64,000 nucleotides of DNA from an uncultured Draconibacterium sp. (GTDB taxonomy: Bacteria > Bacteroidota > Bacteroidia > Bacteroidales > Prolixibacteraceae), in NCBI RefSeq assembly GCF_913063105.1, contig NZ_CAJXYQ010000001.1, positions 310,001 to 374,000 of the forward strand, written 5' to 3'. The notes below the pieces were generated by a model, which was given only the letters and a program-made list of their open reading frames with translations, was not told where the DNA came from and searched no databases. Positions 44,821 to 53,865 of this stretch are shown here, one piece after another; within the stretch, counting starts at the first letter, position 1; every line of letters begins with the position of its first letter. The position numbers and the translations under genes are program-made.

Positions 44821-45008
44821 GGGCTTTCAGTCCGCTTTTATGTTCTGCAAATTAACATCACGAGGCGTTGCCTCCGGGCTGAATTAAATTGGGCTTTCAG
44901 CCCGAAGAACATTTGATGATAAAACGCCACAAAGTGGCAACTTAATTCAGCCCAATGCAACGCGTTGGGAAATATGATACGATAATTCGAACAGCGCCCT
45001 GAAAGGGC
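44821..45008. repeat. Cluster of six short palindromes (REP-like)
   Basis: Hairpins with 5-bp stems and 3-nt loops follow one another: GGGCT-TTC-AGTCC (44821, imperfect), GAGGC-GTT-GCCTC (44862), GGGCT-TTC-AGCCC (44891), GCCAC-AAA-GTGGC (44926), palindrome CAACGCGTTG (44958) and GCCCT-GAA-AGGGC (44996). A larger inverted repeat pairs GGGCTGAATTA (44876-44886) with TAATTCAGCCC (44943-44953), folding the middle into one structure. This regular design fits a mobile REP-type intergenic repeat. Confidence 0.65.
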
Positions 45009-45022
45009 AATTTAAAAAACAC

Positions 45023-46387
45023 ATGCCAAAAGGAAACATCTTAATTGTAGACGACAATAAAAGCATTATCAGCACGCTGGAGATATTGCTGGGTCCCGAG
45101 TTTGATGCCGTAAAAGGAATCACTAATCCCAACCGCATACCCGAAGAATTACGCACAGGCAGCTACAACGTAGTTATTCTGGATATGAATTTTCAGGCCG
45201 GGATTAACACCGGAAACGAAGGACTATACTGGCTTAGCCAAATTAAAAAAGACTATCCCGATCTCTCGGTGGTGCTAATTACAGCGTACAGCGAGGTGGA
45301 ACTGGCCGTAAAAGCATTAAAGCAGGGTGCTTCTGATTTTGTTCCTAAACCCTGGGAAAACAGTAAACTGCTAGCTACCGTTAAGGCGGCTGTACAACTC
45401 AATTACTCCAAAACCGAAGTGGGCCAACTTAAACAAAAACAAGCCGGACTGAAGCAGGAGCTTAACCGCGATAAGAAATATATTATTGGTTCATCTCCTT
45501 TGCTTATGCAGGTGATGAACATGGTGCGCAAAGTAGCAAAAACCAATGCAAACATACTGATAACAGGAGAAAACGGAACGGGCAAAGAGCTGATTGCCCG
45601 CGAAATTCATCGCCTTTCGCAGCGCTGCCACGAGGTTATGGTAAGCGTTGACATGGGCGCCATAAGCGAAACGCTTTTTGAAAGCGAGCTGTTTGGGCAT
45701 GTTAAAGGAGCTTTTACCGATGCCCGCGAAAACCGCGCCGGAAAATTTGAAACCGCTCATAAAGGCACACTTTTTCTTGATGAAATTGGTAACCTGTCGT
45801 TTCATTTGCAGGCTAAACTACTGGCAGCAATTCAAAACCGCGAGTTTATGCGATTGGGATCAGACAAACCCATTCCGGTTGATATCCGCCTGGTTTGCGC
45901 CACCAACAAAAACCTGGAAAACATGGTTACCGAAGGCTTGTTTCGCGAGGATTTACTTTATCGAATAAATACCATTCAGATTGAGGTTCCTCCGCTTCGC
46001 AACCGCGGGAATGACGTCATTATTTTAGCCGATTTTTTTCTGAAAAAATTTACAGCAAAATACGAAAAGCCCGGGTTAAAAATAAACCAGGCCGCACAGG
46101 AAAAACTGTTAAAATACAACTGGCCCGGAAATATTCGCGAGCTACAGCACACTATTGAGAAAGCAGTAATTTTAAGCGATGCACAGGTGCTTAAACCCGA
46201 AGATTTTTTCTTTAAACAGGTTTTGTCATCTAAATTTGACGATGAAGACCTGACCATTGAAGAGATGGAAAAAAGAATGATTTTATCAGCCATTGATAAC
46301 GCGGCCGGAAATATGAGCCTGGCCGCTGAAAAGCTTGGCATAACACGCCAAACGTTGTACAATAAAATTAAAAAATATGGGCTATGA
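45023..46387 (+). CDS. NtrC-family sigma-54-dependent response regulator
   Basis: A 454-residue activator with three domains: receiver (1-125; acidic pair Asp10-Asp11, phospho-acceptor Asp54 in ILDMNF, Lys109), AAA+ domain (about 152-385; Walker A GENGTGKE at 182-189, Walker B TLFLDEIG) and a Fis-type HTH at the end (AAEKLGITRQTLYNKIKKYGL). The sigma-54-contacting loop reads GAFTDA (229-234) rather than the textbook GAFTGA; the Asp variant may be natural in this lineage. The kinase gene overlaps by 4 nt. Most likely target is the divergent efflux/permease cluster. Confidence 0.93.
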   Translation: MPKGNILIVDDNKSIISTLEILLGPEFDAVKGITNPNRIPEELRTGSYNVVILDMNFQAGINTGNEGLYWLSQIKKDYPDLSVVLITAYSEVELAVKALKQGASDFVPKPWENSKLLATVKAAVQLNYSKTEVGQLKQKQAGLKQELNRDKKYIIGSSPLLMQVMNMVRKVAKTNANILITGENGTGKELIAREIHRLSQRCHEVMVSVDMGAISETLFESELFGHVKGAFTDARENRAGKFETAHKGTLFLDEIGNLSFHLQAKLLAAIQNREFMRLGSDKPIPVDIRLVCATNKNLENMVTEGLFREDLLYRINTIQIEVPPLRNRGNDVIILADFFLKKFTAKYEKPGLKINQAAQEKLLKYNWPGNIRELQHTIEKAVILSDAQVLKPEDFFFKQVLSSKFDDEDLTIEEMEKRMILSAIDNAAGNMSLAAEKLGITRQTLYNKIKKYGL

Positions 46388-47736
46388 TAAGTAAAAACCT
46401 GTACATAAATATACTCTTAAGGGTACTGATTTTACTGCTCGCCGCTCTACTTTTGGCCTGGTCTGTATTTGCAGGTCAAATCAATGTTTTAACGGTTATC
46501 GCTTTTGCAATTTTACTTGGTTCTACCCTAAATCTTATTTATTTTCTGAACCGTACAAACCGCCGTATTTTTTATTTTTTTGATGCCATAAAAAACGAAG
46601 ATTCTACTTTACGCTTTCCGTATGATACGCATAACAAAATATTAAACGACCTCAACCAAAGCCTTGATAAGGTGAACAAGCAAATTCAACAGATTTACCT
46701 AAACAACCAACGCCAGGAACAATATTTCCAAGCCTTGCTCGAGCATGCTGCAACAGGCATGTTTACCTTTAATAAAAAAGGGTTTATTCTGCACTCGAAC
46801 AACCTGGCCAAACAACTTTTCGAGGTGGATGTACTTACTCACATTAACCAACTAAAGCGAATAGACAAAAAACTTTTTCAAACCATTAAAGACATAAAAC
46901 CCTCCGAGCAACGTCTCATTACACTGCACCTGGCCAACGGTACGATTCAATTGCTGATAAAATCCAATTCGTTTATTTCGGGCAACGATGAGCTAATGCT
47001 GATTTCGGTGCATGACATAAAAAACCAGCTGGATGAAAAAGAACTGGAGTCGTGGCGCAAACTAATTCGGGTAATGATGCATGAAATTATGAATTCGATA
47101 ACACCGGTTACCTCATTATCAGAAAGTTTGGCCGGCTATTTTTACCATAACGGTGCCGTAAAATCGCCCGAAAATATCGATCAGAAAACGATTGACACCA
47201 CCATTCGCGGTTTAGAAGTTATACGCGAACAGGGCAAAGGGCTGATTAATTTTGTGGAGTCGTACCGAAAAATTACACGAATTCCGGCACCCGAAAAGAA
47301 AGTATTCCGGGTAAAAAACCTGATGGAAAATATGCGCGTATTATCGGGCTCTTTTGATCATGCGGATCACATTAGCTTGTCTTGCGAAATTATTCCTGAC
47401 GAACTGGAGCTTCTTGCCGATGAAAAACAGATTTCGCAGGTACTGATTAACCTGGTAAAAAATGCTTTTCAGGCCAACGAAAACAATGGCGACGCCAAAG
47501 TAAAAATTAGTACAAAGCTTAACGAAAAAGGACGACCAACAATAACCATTACCGACAATGGCCCGGGAATTTCGGATGAGCTGATGGACAAAATTTTTGT
47601 TCCCTTTTTTACCACAAAAGAAAATGGCTCGGGCATTGGCTTAAGCATTTCGCGACAAATTATGCAAATGCATGGTGGCAGCTTAAAAATGCATTCCGTT
47701 TCAGGAAAATATACTTCGGCTGTTCTGGTTTTTTAA
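46384..47736 (+). CDS. Sensor histidine kinase, NtrY-like
   Basis: A 450-residue kinase overlapping the regulator gene by 4 nt (ATGA). Two TM helices at about 10-30 and 36-56 leave almost no periplasmic loop, so it probably senses a membrane or cytoplasmic signal. A HAMP/PAS-like linker (about 60-215) precedes the phospho-acceptor His233 in VMMHEIMNSITPVTSL; the HATPase domain has NLVKNAFQANE, DNGPGISDELM and GSGIGLSISRQIM. With the upstream regulator it forms a sigma-54-type two-component system next to the permease array. Confidence 0.92.
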   Translation: MISKNLYINILLRVLILLLAALLLAWSVFAGQINVLTVIAFAILLGSTLNLIYFLNRTNRRIFYFFDAIKNEDSTLRFPYDTHNKILNDLNQSLDKVNKQIQQIYLNNQRQEQYFQALLEHAATGMFTFNKKGFILHSNNLAKQLFEVDVLTHINQLKRIDKKLFQTIKDIKPSEQRLITLHLANGTIQLLIKSNSFISGNDELMLISVHDIKNQLDEKELESWRKLIRVMMHEIMNSITPVTSLSESLAGYFYHNGAVKSPENIDQKTIDTTIRGLEVIREQGKGLINFVESYRKITRIPAPEKKVFRVKNLMENMRVLSGSFDHADHISLSCEIIPDELELLADEKQISQVLINLVKNAFQANENNGDAKVKISTKLNEKGRPTITITDNGPGISDELMDKIFVPFFTTKENGSGIGLSISRQIMQMHGGSLKMHSVSGKYTSAVLVF

Positions 47737-47753
47737 ACTCATTGGTTTTAGCC

Positions 47754-48179
47754 TTATCTCCTGGCAATCAAACGGTCGACCGATATTTTTCCGCTACCCA
47801 TCAGCAGTAAAATAACATAGCTTACCAGGTAAAACAAGGCCAGCTCTTTGCGTGCAAACGAATCGGCACCATGTGTAATAAACGCTGCAACTGCCATGGT
47901 TACAATTAAAGGAATTACTGCCAGGCGGGTGCCCAAACCCAGCACTACCAGAATGGCACAAAAAACCTCTGCAAAAACAGCCAGTATAAGCGATAACTCG
48001 GGGCCTAATCCCAACGGATCGCCAAATTTCATTTCGCCAGCTAACAGGCGCTGCAACTTTGGCCATCCATGGGTAAGCATAAAGCCTCCGGAAGCCAGGC
48101 GCAAAATCAGTAGCGACAAATCTACCCGTGTATTATTTAGTTTTGTTTGAAACAATTTTTTCGTGGCAGTTAATTTCAT
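47754..48179 (-). CDS. DoxX-family membrane protein
   Basis: A 141-residue four-TM protein of the DoxX/DoxD family. Features are LLILRLASGGFMLTHGWPKL at the start, a GLGPELSLILAVFAEVFCAI segment, TM3 with LVVLGLGTRLAVIPLIVTMA and TM4 with FYLVSYVILLLMG. DoxX-like proteins occur in respiratory or redox membrane complexes; the function of this one is unknown. It converges on the histidine kinase gene, with 17 nt between them. Confidence 0.85.
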   Translation of the reverse strand: MKLTATKKLFQTKLNNTRVDLSLLILRLASGGFMLTHGWPKLQRLLAGEMKFGDPLGLGPELSLILAVFAEVFCAILVVLGLGTRLAVIPLIVTMAVAAFITHGADSFARKELALFYLVSYVILLLMGSGKISVDRLIARR

Positions 48180-48365
48180 AAAACATTAATAAGACAATGT
48201 TAGCAAAAAAGATGAATTGATCTGAATGCTTGGAGAAAAGATACAACTTTTAACGCCAACTTACCTGTTTATAAAACAATGGCACTAGCTTTCAAACATC
48301 CCGCTTCTCCTGTTTTATCAGCAGCAAGTTAAATGCTGCGCTGCAAGCATTTACGCACTTGTTTT

Positions 48366-48397
48366 TTTGGGTATTTTCACCATAAAAACTACTTTAG
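48366..48397 (+). promoter_or_regulatory. Putative housekeeping promoter of the GH51 gene
   Basis: TTTG at 48366-48369 and TACTTTAG at 48390-48397, separated by 20 nt, resemble the Bacteroidota -33/-7 pattern (TTTG and TAnnTTTG, about 19 nt apart), with one mismatch in the -7 box. The start codon is 59 nt downstream. Confidence 0.4.
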
Positions 48398-48455
48398 CAG
48401 TGAGAGGTTTAAACACTAAACCTGAATAAAAAATACAAACTAAAACAACTAAATC

Positions 48456-49994
48456 ATGCTTAAAGTTAAAATCACTTTTTCTGCTTTTCTGCTTTTGACT
48501 GTATCATTTTCATTTGCACAAAACACACTGGTTCTTCATTCCAGCCAGGCAAAAACTAAAATCAACAAAGAAATTTATGGTCATTTCTCCGAGCACCTGG
48601 GTACCTGTATCTACGAAGGAATTTATGTTGGCGAAGATTCGGATATTCCAAATATTGATGGCTACCGAATTGACGTAGTAGAAGCATTTAAAGAACTAAA
48701 AGTTCCGGTTTTGCGCTGGCCAGGGGGTTGCTTTGCCGACACCTACCACTGGAAAGACGGCATTGGGCCAAAGGAAGAGCGTCCTTCGATTGTTAATGTT
48801 CACTGGGGTGGAGTTACTGAAGACAACAGCTTTGGCACCCATGAATTTTTAGATTTTTGTGAATTAATTGATACCGAGCCCTACCTAAGCATAAATGTTG
48901 GCTCGGGTACCGTGCAGGAAGCAGCCGAATGGGTGGAATACGTTACATCGAGCAACGAAAGCCCCATGACAGAATTACGAAAAGAAAATGGCCGCGAAGA
49001 CCCCTGGGATGTAAAATTTTGGGGTATTGGAAACGAAAACTGGGGCTGTGGTGGCGAAATGACCCCCGAATATTATGCCAATGTTTACCGTAATTTTGCA
49101 TGCTACGTTAAAGGAAACGATTTACAACGCGTAATCTGTGGCCCATCGGGAGGGGATAAAAACTGGACTGAAAAAATCATGGCCGGATTAAAGGGAAAAA
49201 TGCATTTAACCCAGGGCGTGTCGTTACATTACTACACCCTTCCCACCGGAAGTTGGTCGGGCAGCAAAGGTTCTTCCATTGATTTTGGTGAAGAAATGTA
49301 TTTTAAAACGCTTTACAACACCCTGTTTATTAAAGACTATATTAACGACCACCTGGAGATTATGGATCAATACGATCCGGAAGGAAAAGTGAAACTAATC
49401 GTTGATGAATGGGGAACCTGGTACGATAAACTACCAGGCACAAAAGATGGTTTTCTGCAGCAGCAAAATACCTTACGCGATGCCTTGGTTGCCGGCATAA
49501 ACCTGAATATTTTTAACAATCATGCCGACAGAATCAGCATGGCAAACATTGCCCAGATTGTGAATGTTTTACAATCGGTTATACTTACCAAAGGTGCTCA
49601 AATGGTTAAAACACCTACCTATCATGTGTTTAAAATGTACAATGTGCATCAGGATGCCACACTTATTCCTCTTGAAATAGAGAGCGAAGAATATGAATTC
49701 AACGGTCAGGCAATTCCTGCCTTAACAGCATCTGCTTCAAAAAAAGATGGTATAACAAGCATTACATTAACCAATGCAAATCCGAATAAAGCATTAAAAG
49801 TAGATTGCGTTTTAGATACAGATTTAAAATTAGCCGGTGCCCAAATAATTACTGCTGAAAACATATCAGATTATAATGATTTTGGCAAAGACGAGCTGGT
49901 TTCTATTAAAAAATTTAATGTTGCCAAACCCAAAAACGGCAAACTCTCTGTCGAACTACCTTCTAAATCGGTGGTTTTAGTGCAGTTGCAATAA
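48456..49994 (+). CDS. GH51 alpha-L-arabinofuranosidase
   Basis: A 512-residue secreted enzyme (signal peptide 1-21, ending SFAQ) that should release terminal arabinofuranose from arabinan or arabinoxylan. Family GH51 signs are [20 protein letters not shown] (40-59), [19 protein letters not shown] (87-105), the acid/base Glu194 in [12 protein letters not shown] and the nucleophile Glu318 in [11 protein letters not shown]. The C-terminal 130 residues form the usual beta-sandwich. A GH43 gene follows on the same strand after a terminator, which fits a hemicellulose-degradation pair. Confidence 0.93.
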   Translation: MLKVKITFSAFLLLTVSFSFAQNTLVLHSSQAKTKINKEIYGHFSEHLGTCIYEGIYVGEDSDIPNIDGYRIDVVEAFKELKVPVLRWPGGCFADTYHWKDGIGPKEERPSIVNVHWGGVTEDNSFGTHEFLDFCELIDTEPYLSINVGSGTVQEAAEWVEYVTSSNESPMTELRKENGREDPWDVKFWGIGNENWGCGGEMTPEYYANVYRNFACYVKGNDLQRVICGPSGGDKNWTEKIMAGLKGKMHLTQGVSLHYYTLPTGSWSGSKGSSIDFGEEMYFKTLYNTLFIKDYINDHLEIMDQYDPEGKVKLIVDEWGTWYDKLPGTKDGFLQQQNTLRDALVAGINLNIFNNHADRISMANIAQIVNVLQSVILTKGAQMVKTPTYHVFKMYNVHQDATLIPLEIESEEYEFNGQAIPALTASASKKDGITSITLTNANPNKALKVDCVLDTDLKLAGAQIITAENISDYNDFGKDELVSIKKFNVAKPKNGKLSVELPSKSVVLVQLQ

Positions 49995-50019
49995 ACAATA
50001 ACCCGAATAAAAATCGAAG

Positions 50020-50043
50020 AGGAAGCCAATGCTTCCTTTTTTT
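50020..50043 (+). terminator. Terminator after the GH51 gene
   Basis: AGGAAGC (50020-50026) pairs with GCTTCCT (50031-50037) around CAAT, and a run of seven T residues follows. Confidence 0.8.
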
Positions 50044-50072
50044 GTTGGTAAAAGATGTGGTTGTTTTTCAGG

Positions 50073-50100
50073 TTGCTTATTGTCATTTGTACTATATTTG
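50073..50100 (+). promoter_or_regulatory. Putative promoter of the GH43 gene
   Basis: A perfect TAnnTTTG box, TATATTTG (50093-50100), has TTG 17 nt upstream (50073-50075). The interval to the start codon (50188) is 87 nt and contains a weak dyad (TGATT at 50120, AATCA at 50132) that might be an operator. Confidence 0.4.
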
Positions 50101-50187
50101 CAGAACAAAACAGAACGGTTGATTCAGGATTAATCAGATCGTTTATTTTGTAACATTTAACCAACTTAATAACTAAAATTTTAACTC

Positions 50188-51801
50188 ATGAGATGGATAC
50201 CAACTAAGCTGTTAAAACATTCATTTTTTCTTGCGGTACTATTGAATAGTTTACCTTTGTTTGCCCAGGATTTAGCCAACCCCTTTGTGGCTCAAAACGA
50301 ACCCGATGCAAGGGTAACCTATCACAATCCTGTTATTCCGGGCTTTTACTCCGACCCCAGTGTTTGCCGGGTTGGCAACGATTATTACCTCATCACCAGC
50401 ACTTTTGAGTATTATCCGGGAGTGCCCGTATTTCACAGCAACGATTTGGTAAACTGGGAACAAATCGGGCACTGTATTCACCGCAAAGAGCAGCTGAAAA
50501 AAAGCCTGAATATTTTTGCAGCTACCATTCGTTACCACGAAGGAACTTTTTACATGATAACCACATCGTTTGGCGAACCACGAGGTAATTTTTATGTAAC
50601 CGCAACCAATCCGGCCGGCCCCTGGAGCGATCCGGTGTTTATTGAAGTTGGCGGAATTGATCCCGATTTGTTTTGGGATGAAGATGGGAGAAGCTACATT
50701 ATTTCAAGTGAATTTAAACTGTATGAAATTGACCTGAAAACAGGCAAGATACTAAACGAAGGAAAAAAGGTGTGGCACGGAACCGGTGGCCGTTACCCCG
50801 AAGGACCGCACATTTATAAAAAAGATGGCTATTACTACCTGATGGCTTCAGAAGGCGGAACAGAAGAAGCGCACCACGTTACCATTGCTCGCAGCAACAG
50901 CATTTGGGGCCCGTACATTACTAACCCTGCCAATCCTATTTTGGCACATGCCAATGCTGCTGCACAAGGCAATCCCATTCAGGGGGTTGGCCACGCCGAT
51001 ATGGTGCAGGCACACGATGGATCGTTTTGGCTTCTGTTTCATGGATACCGAAGTATTTCTTATCCGGTGCATCATTTACTGGGTCGCGAAACCTGTCTGG
51101 CTCCCGTTACCTGGCCAAAAAACGGATGGCCTGTGGTTAACGGCAACGGCACTGCTACCGAAAAAATGACCTGCCCCACTCTGCCTCTGCAAACAAAAGC
51201 CGAAAAGCCTTCAAAAATTAATTTTGACACCGAAACACTTGACCTGGAGTGGAACTATATTCAGCTACCAAACTCAACGAATTACTCGCTTACCGAACGG
51301 CCGGGTTACTTGCGCTTAAAGGGCGATGCGCAAATAATTTCAACGCAACACTCCTCAACGTTTATCGGGAAAAGGCTTACCGACTTAAATTTTACGGTAA
51401 GCACACAACTTGAATTTAATCCCAATTCCACCAACGAAGAAGCAGGGATAGTTCTGCTAAACAATGGTACGCATTTCAACCTTATGGTAAGCGGAGAAGC
51501 CGAACAACGTTACCTGCAGGTTCAATTAAAATTTGGCTCGATAACCTATAAATCGGAAAAAACGGCACTAAAACCCGGCCCTGTAAAGCTTCGGATAAAA
51601 GGCGAAACCAGTACTTATGCTTTTTTATATGCACAGGGTGACAACGATTACCGGGAAATTGAAAAAGTAGACAGCCGCTACCTGAGTACAGAAACAGTTG
51701 GCGGATTTACCGGGGTTTATTTCGGGTTGTATGCCACAGGAAACGGTAAAGTTGCAACAGCAAAAGCCGATTACGATTGGGTAGAATACATTGGGGACTA
51801 A
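50188..51801 (+). CDS. GH43-family beta-xylosidase/arabinofuranosidase
   Basis: A 537-residue secreted enzyme (signal peptide 1-27). The five-bladed propeller has its catalytic trio in place: base Asp56 in PGFYSDPSVCRVG, pKa modulator Asp158 in GGIDPDLFWDEDG, acid Glu205 in RYPEGPHIYKKDGYYYLM. The C-terminal 190 residues are a beta-sandwich of the kind found in GH43 subfamilies acting on xylo-oligosaccharides. With the GH51 enzyme it would convert arabinoxylan fragments to sugars. Which of the two sugars it releases cannot be settled by reading. Confidence 0.92.
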   Translation: MRWIPTKLLKHSFFLAVLLNSLPLFAQDLANPFVAQNEPDARVTYHNPVIPGFYSDPSVCRVGNDYYLITSTFEYYPGVPVFHSNDLVNWEQIGHCIHRKEQLKKSLNIFAATIRYHEGTFYMITTSFGEPRGNFYVTATNPAGPWSDPVFIEVGGIDPDLFWDEDGRSYIISSEFKLYEIDLKTGKILNEGKKVWHGTGGRYPEGPHIYKKDGYYYLMASEGGTEEAHHVTIARSNSIWGPYITNPANPILAHANAAAQGNPIQGVGHADMVQAHDGSFWLLFHGYRSISYPVHHLLGRETCLAPVTWPKNGWPVVNGNGTATEKMTCPTLPLQTKAEKPSKINFDTETLDLEWNYIQLPNSTNYSLTERPGYLRLKGDAQIISTQHSSTFIGKRLTDLNFTVSTQLEFNPNSTNEEAGIVLLNNGTHFNLMVSGEAEQRYLQVQLKFGSITYKSEKTALKPGPVKLRIKGETSTYAFLYAQGDNDYREIEKVDSRYLSTETVGGFTGVYFGLYATGNGKVATAKADYDWVEYIGD

Positions 51802-51864
51802 ATAAGCGAAAAACAAAATCGTTGCACTTCGAACCCAATACGCTTGAAGTCTGAATAAAAAAAT

Positions 51865-51905
51865 AAAAATGGCATCCTTTATTTATAAACAGGATGCCAT
51901 TTGTT
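51865..51905. terminator. Bidirectional terminator between GH43 and ABC permease genes
   Basis: ATGGCATCCT (51869-51878) pairs with AGGATGCCAT (51891-51900) around a 12-nt loop, with A-rich sequence on one side and T-rich on the other, so it can serve both converging genes. Confidence 0.75.
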
Positions 51906-51926
51906 TTAAGTGTCTAACTCATTTAA

Positions 51927-52895
51927 TTATCTCGAGCGCACTTCGCGCCGCATAAACAAGGTATAAGCTATGGCAAAAAAAGTTACCGTTCCGGCAATTA
52001 AAGCTGTTACCTGGGGCCAAACCAACAGCAGGCTTTGCCCCAATGGCAAGGGCCCCGGAATGGCTCCACTCATTTGCTCCATCGTGAGCGGGCCAAGACT
52101 TCGCACGCTGGGCATTAACAACGATGTGGTGGCATCGTTAAATAGCTGCCCCGGATTTAAACGCATTATATTCTGAATAATTCGCTGAAAATAAACCACA
52201 TGGCTCTCGTTAATAAAACGTTCGGGCGAAATGCCTTTGGCAATAAGATTAACTACAATGGGGTAAAAAATGGTGAAAAATAACCAGATGGAAATACCCG
52301 CCAATGCCGAAGTGGCTGCCTGGCTAAATTTTACCGAAAATAGCATGGCCAGATTCAGCCAAAAAGCAACATACAAAGTAGTAACCATGGAAAAAATCAC
52401 GATGCGTAAAAACTCTTCGGCAGTTGGCGGGATACCTATAAAAATAAGTCCAAATCCAAGAACCAGTAAACCAAGTACTGCAAAAAGTATACTTAATACT
52501 ACCAATGCAGCTGTAAACTTGGCGTTTAAAACATAATCGCGAAAAACAGGTTGTGCCAGTATTCTGCTCAGCGTTCCGCGGCTCTGTTCCTGGTTTATAC
52601 TGTCGAAACCCATACTTATGCCTAACAATGGGCCTAAAAAGCTCACAAATACCGTAAAAGAGGGCAAGGTGCCATCAGAGTGAGTAAACAGTTTCAGAAA
52701 GAAAAAAGCATCATCGCTTTTACCGGCTTTTACCACTTCTGAAAAATCGCTTAATGCGGCATACAACGAGCCCATACAGGTTAACACCACCAGCGCCAGC
52801 ATAATTATAAATTTCCAACTTCTGATAATGTCGGCAATTTCTTTATTTACCAGTACCCAAAAAGCATTTGCTGATCGATGTGTTGTCCTAATCAT
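51927..52895 (-). CDS. ABC-2 type permease (NosY-like)
   Basis: A 322-residue inner-membrane permease with about six TM helices: one at about 27-50 (WKFIIMLALVVLTCMG), further ones from about 90 to 220, and one at the C-terminus. The cytoplasmic motif QSRGTLSRILAQPVFRDYVL is typical of the ABC-2/NosY group. It overlaps the ATPase gene by 8 nt and uses a strong GGAGG site inside that gene's last codons, so translation is coupled. With the NEW3-domain protein it forms a three-gene unit. Substrate unknown. Confidence 0.9.
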   Translation of the reverse strand: MIRTTHRSANAFWVLVNKEIADIIRSWKFIIMLALVVLTCMGSLYAALSDFSEVVKAGKSDDAFFFLKLFTHSDGTLPSFTVFVSFLGPLLGISMGFDSINQEQSRGTLSRILAQPVFRDYVLNAKFTAALVVLSILFAVLGLLVLGFGLIFIGIPPTAEEFLRIVIFSMVTTLYVAFWLNLAMLFSVKFSQAATSALAGISIWLFFTIFYPIVVNLIAKGISPERFINESHVVYFQRIIQNIMRLNPGQLFNDATTSLLMPSVRSLGPLTMEQMSGAIPGPLPLGQSLLLVWPQVTALIAGTVTFFAIAYTLFMRREVRSR

Positions 52896-53862
52896 TATTT
52901 AATCCTCCTTCAAAATAGCGGTTATAAATAGCGTCCAGTCCATATTCTTTTCTGTTCAGAAAATTTAATCCGAGCTTATTCGCCACAACTGTTTTTGCAA
53001 TTGCAGGCGAAAGGTCGCTGTCGCACTCTATTAAAAACACCTCGTTTTGCTGCCTGATGTTTTGTACCCCTTTCAGCGGTTTAAGCACCGAAGAAAGCCA
53101 GGCTGCATCAGCAACTGTTTCTTCAGGAACCGATTGCCTGTCAATACCCAGCTCAATAAGGTACATTCCGTGGGTAAATAGCTTTTTCGAGAGTGCATCC
53201 ATGTTTCCTTCAGCCAGCAACTTTCCGTCAACAAATATTCCCACCCGGTCGCAAACCTGTTGTACCTGGTGCAGGTTGTGCGACGAAAACAATACGCTTA
53301 TCCGGTGCTCGTTGCGTAATTCCACAATCAGGTTCAAAAAATCCTGAACGCCTTTGGGATCGATACCGGAAGTTGGTTCATCAAGAATAATAACTTCGGG
53401 ATTTTTAATCAGTACATCAGCCAATCCCAGACGTTGCCGCATCCCTTTTGAATATTTGCCTGTTTTCTTGTTCATTTCATCACTCAGGCCTACTCTTTCC
53501 ATCAGGCTTTTGGCTTTAGCCCTGGCTTCATCCGTTTTTATTCCGTTTAAGCGCGCGGTAAACACCAGATTCTCCAATCCTGTTCGGTCGGTATAAAACC
53601 CCACATCTTCAGGTAGGTAGCCCACCTTTTTTTTCACCTCAATTGGGTTTGTTGTTGCATTTATGCCTCCAAGCATTACCTCGCCTGCACTTGGTTCGGT
53701 AAGGCCAAGCATCATTAAAATACTGGTTGATTTTCCGGCTCCGTTGGGGCCCAGCAAGCCAAATATTTCACCTTTTGCAACTGAAAGGTTTAAATTATCA
53801 ACAGCCGTAAAATCACCGTATTTTTTACTTACCCCGGTAAGTTGAATAATTGGATCTGTCAC
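52888..53862 (-). CDS. ABC transporter ATPase (NosF/CcmA-like), GTG start
   Basis: A 324-residue ATPase beginning with GTG at 53862. Walker A is GPNGAGKS (38-45), signature YSKGMRQRLGLA (about 137-148), Walker B VIILDE, D-loop SGIDPKG and H-loop SSHNL. A C-terminal regulatory extension (about 215-324) ends YNRYFEGGLNND. The start is supported by AAGGAGGTAAGCC immediately before the GTG, within the end of the previous gene (3 nt spacing between stop and start). It forms the energy unit of the NEW3/ABC operon. Confidence 0.92.
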   Translation of the reverse strand: MTDPIIQLTGVSKKYGDFTAVDNLNLSVAKGEIFGLLGPNGAGKSTSILMMLGLTEPSAGEVMLGGINATTNPIEVKKKVGYLPEDVGFYTDRTGLENLVFTARLNGIKTDEARAKAKSLMERVGLSDEMNKKTGKYSKGMRQRLGLADVLIKNPEVIILDEPTSGIDPKGVQDFLNLIVELRNEHRISVLFSSHNLHQVQQVCDRVGIFVDGKLLAEGNMDALSKKLFTHGMYLIELGIDRQSVPEETVADAAWLSSVLKPLKGVQNIRQQNEVFLIECDSDLSPAIAKTVVANKLGLNFLNRKEYGLDAIYNRYFEGGLNND

Positions 53863-53865
53863 GGC

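Larger units (their letters stand above)
44628..45022. other. 395-nt divergent intergenic region
   Basis: This gap separates the tolC-like gene (minus) from the NtrC-type regulator gene (plus). It holds the putative sigma-54 promoter at 44650-44666 and a cluster of short palindromes at 44821-45008. No small gene is apparent. Confidence 0.7.
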
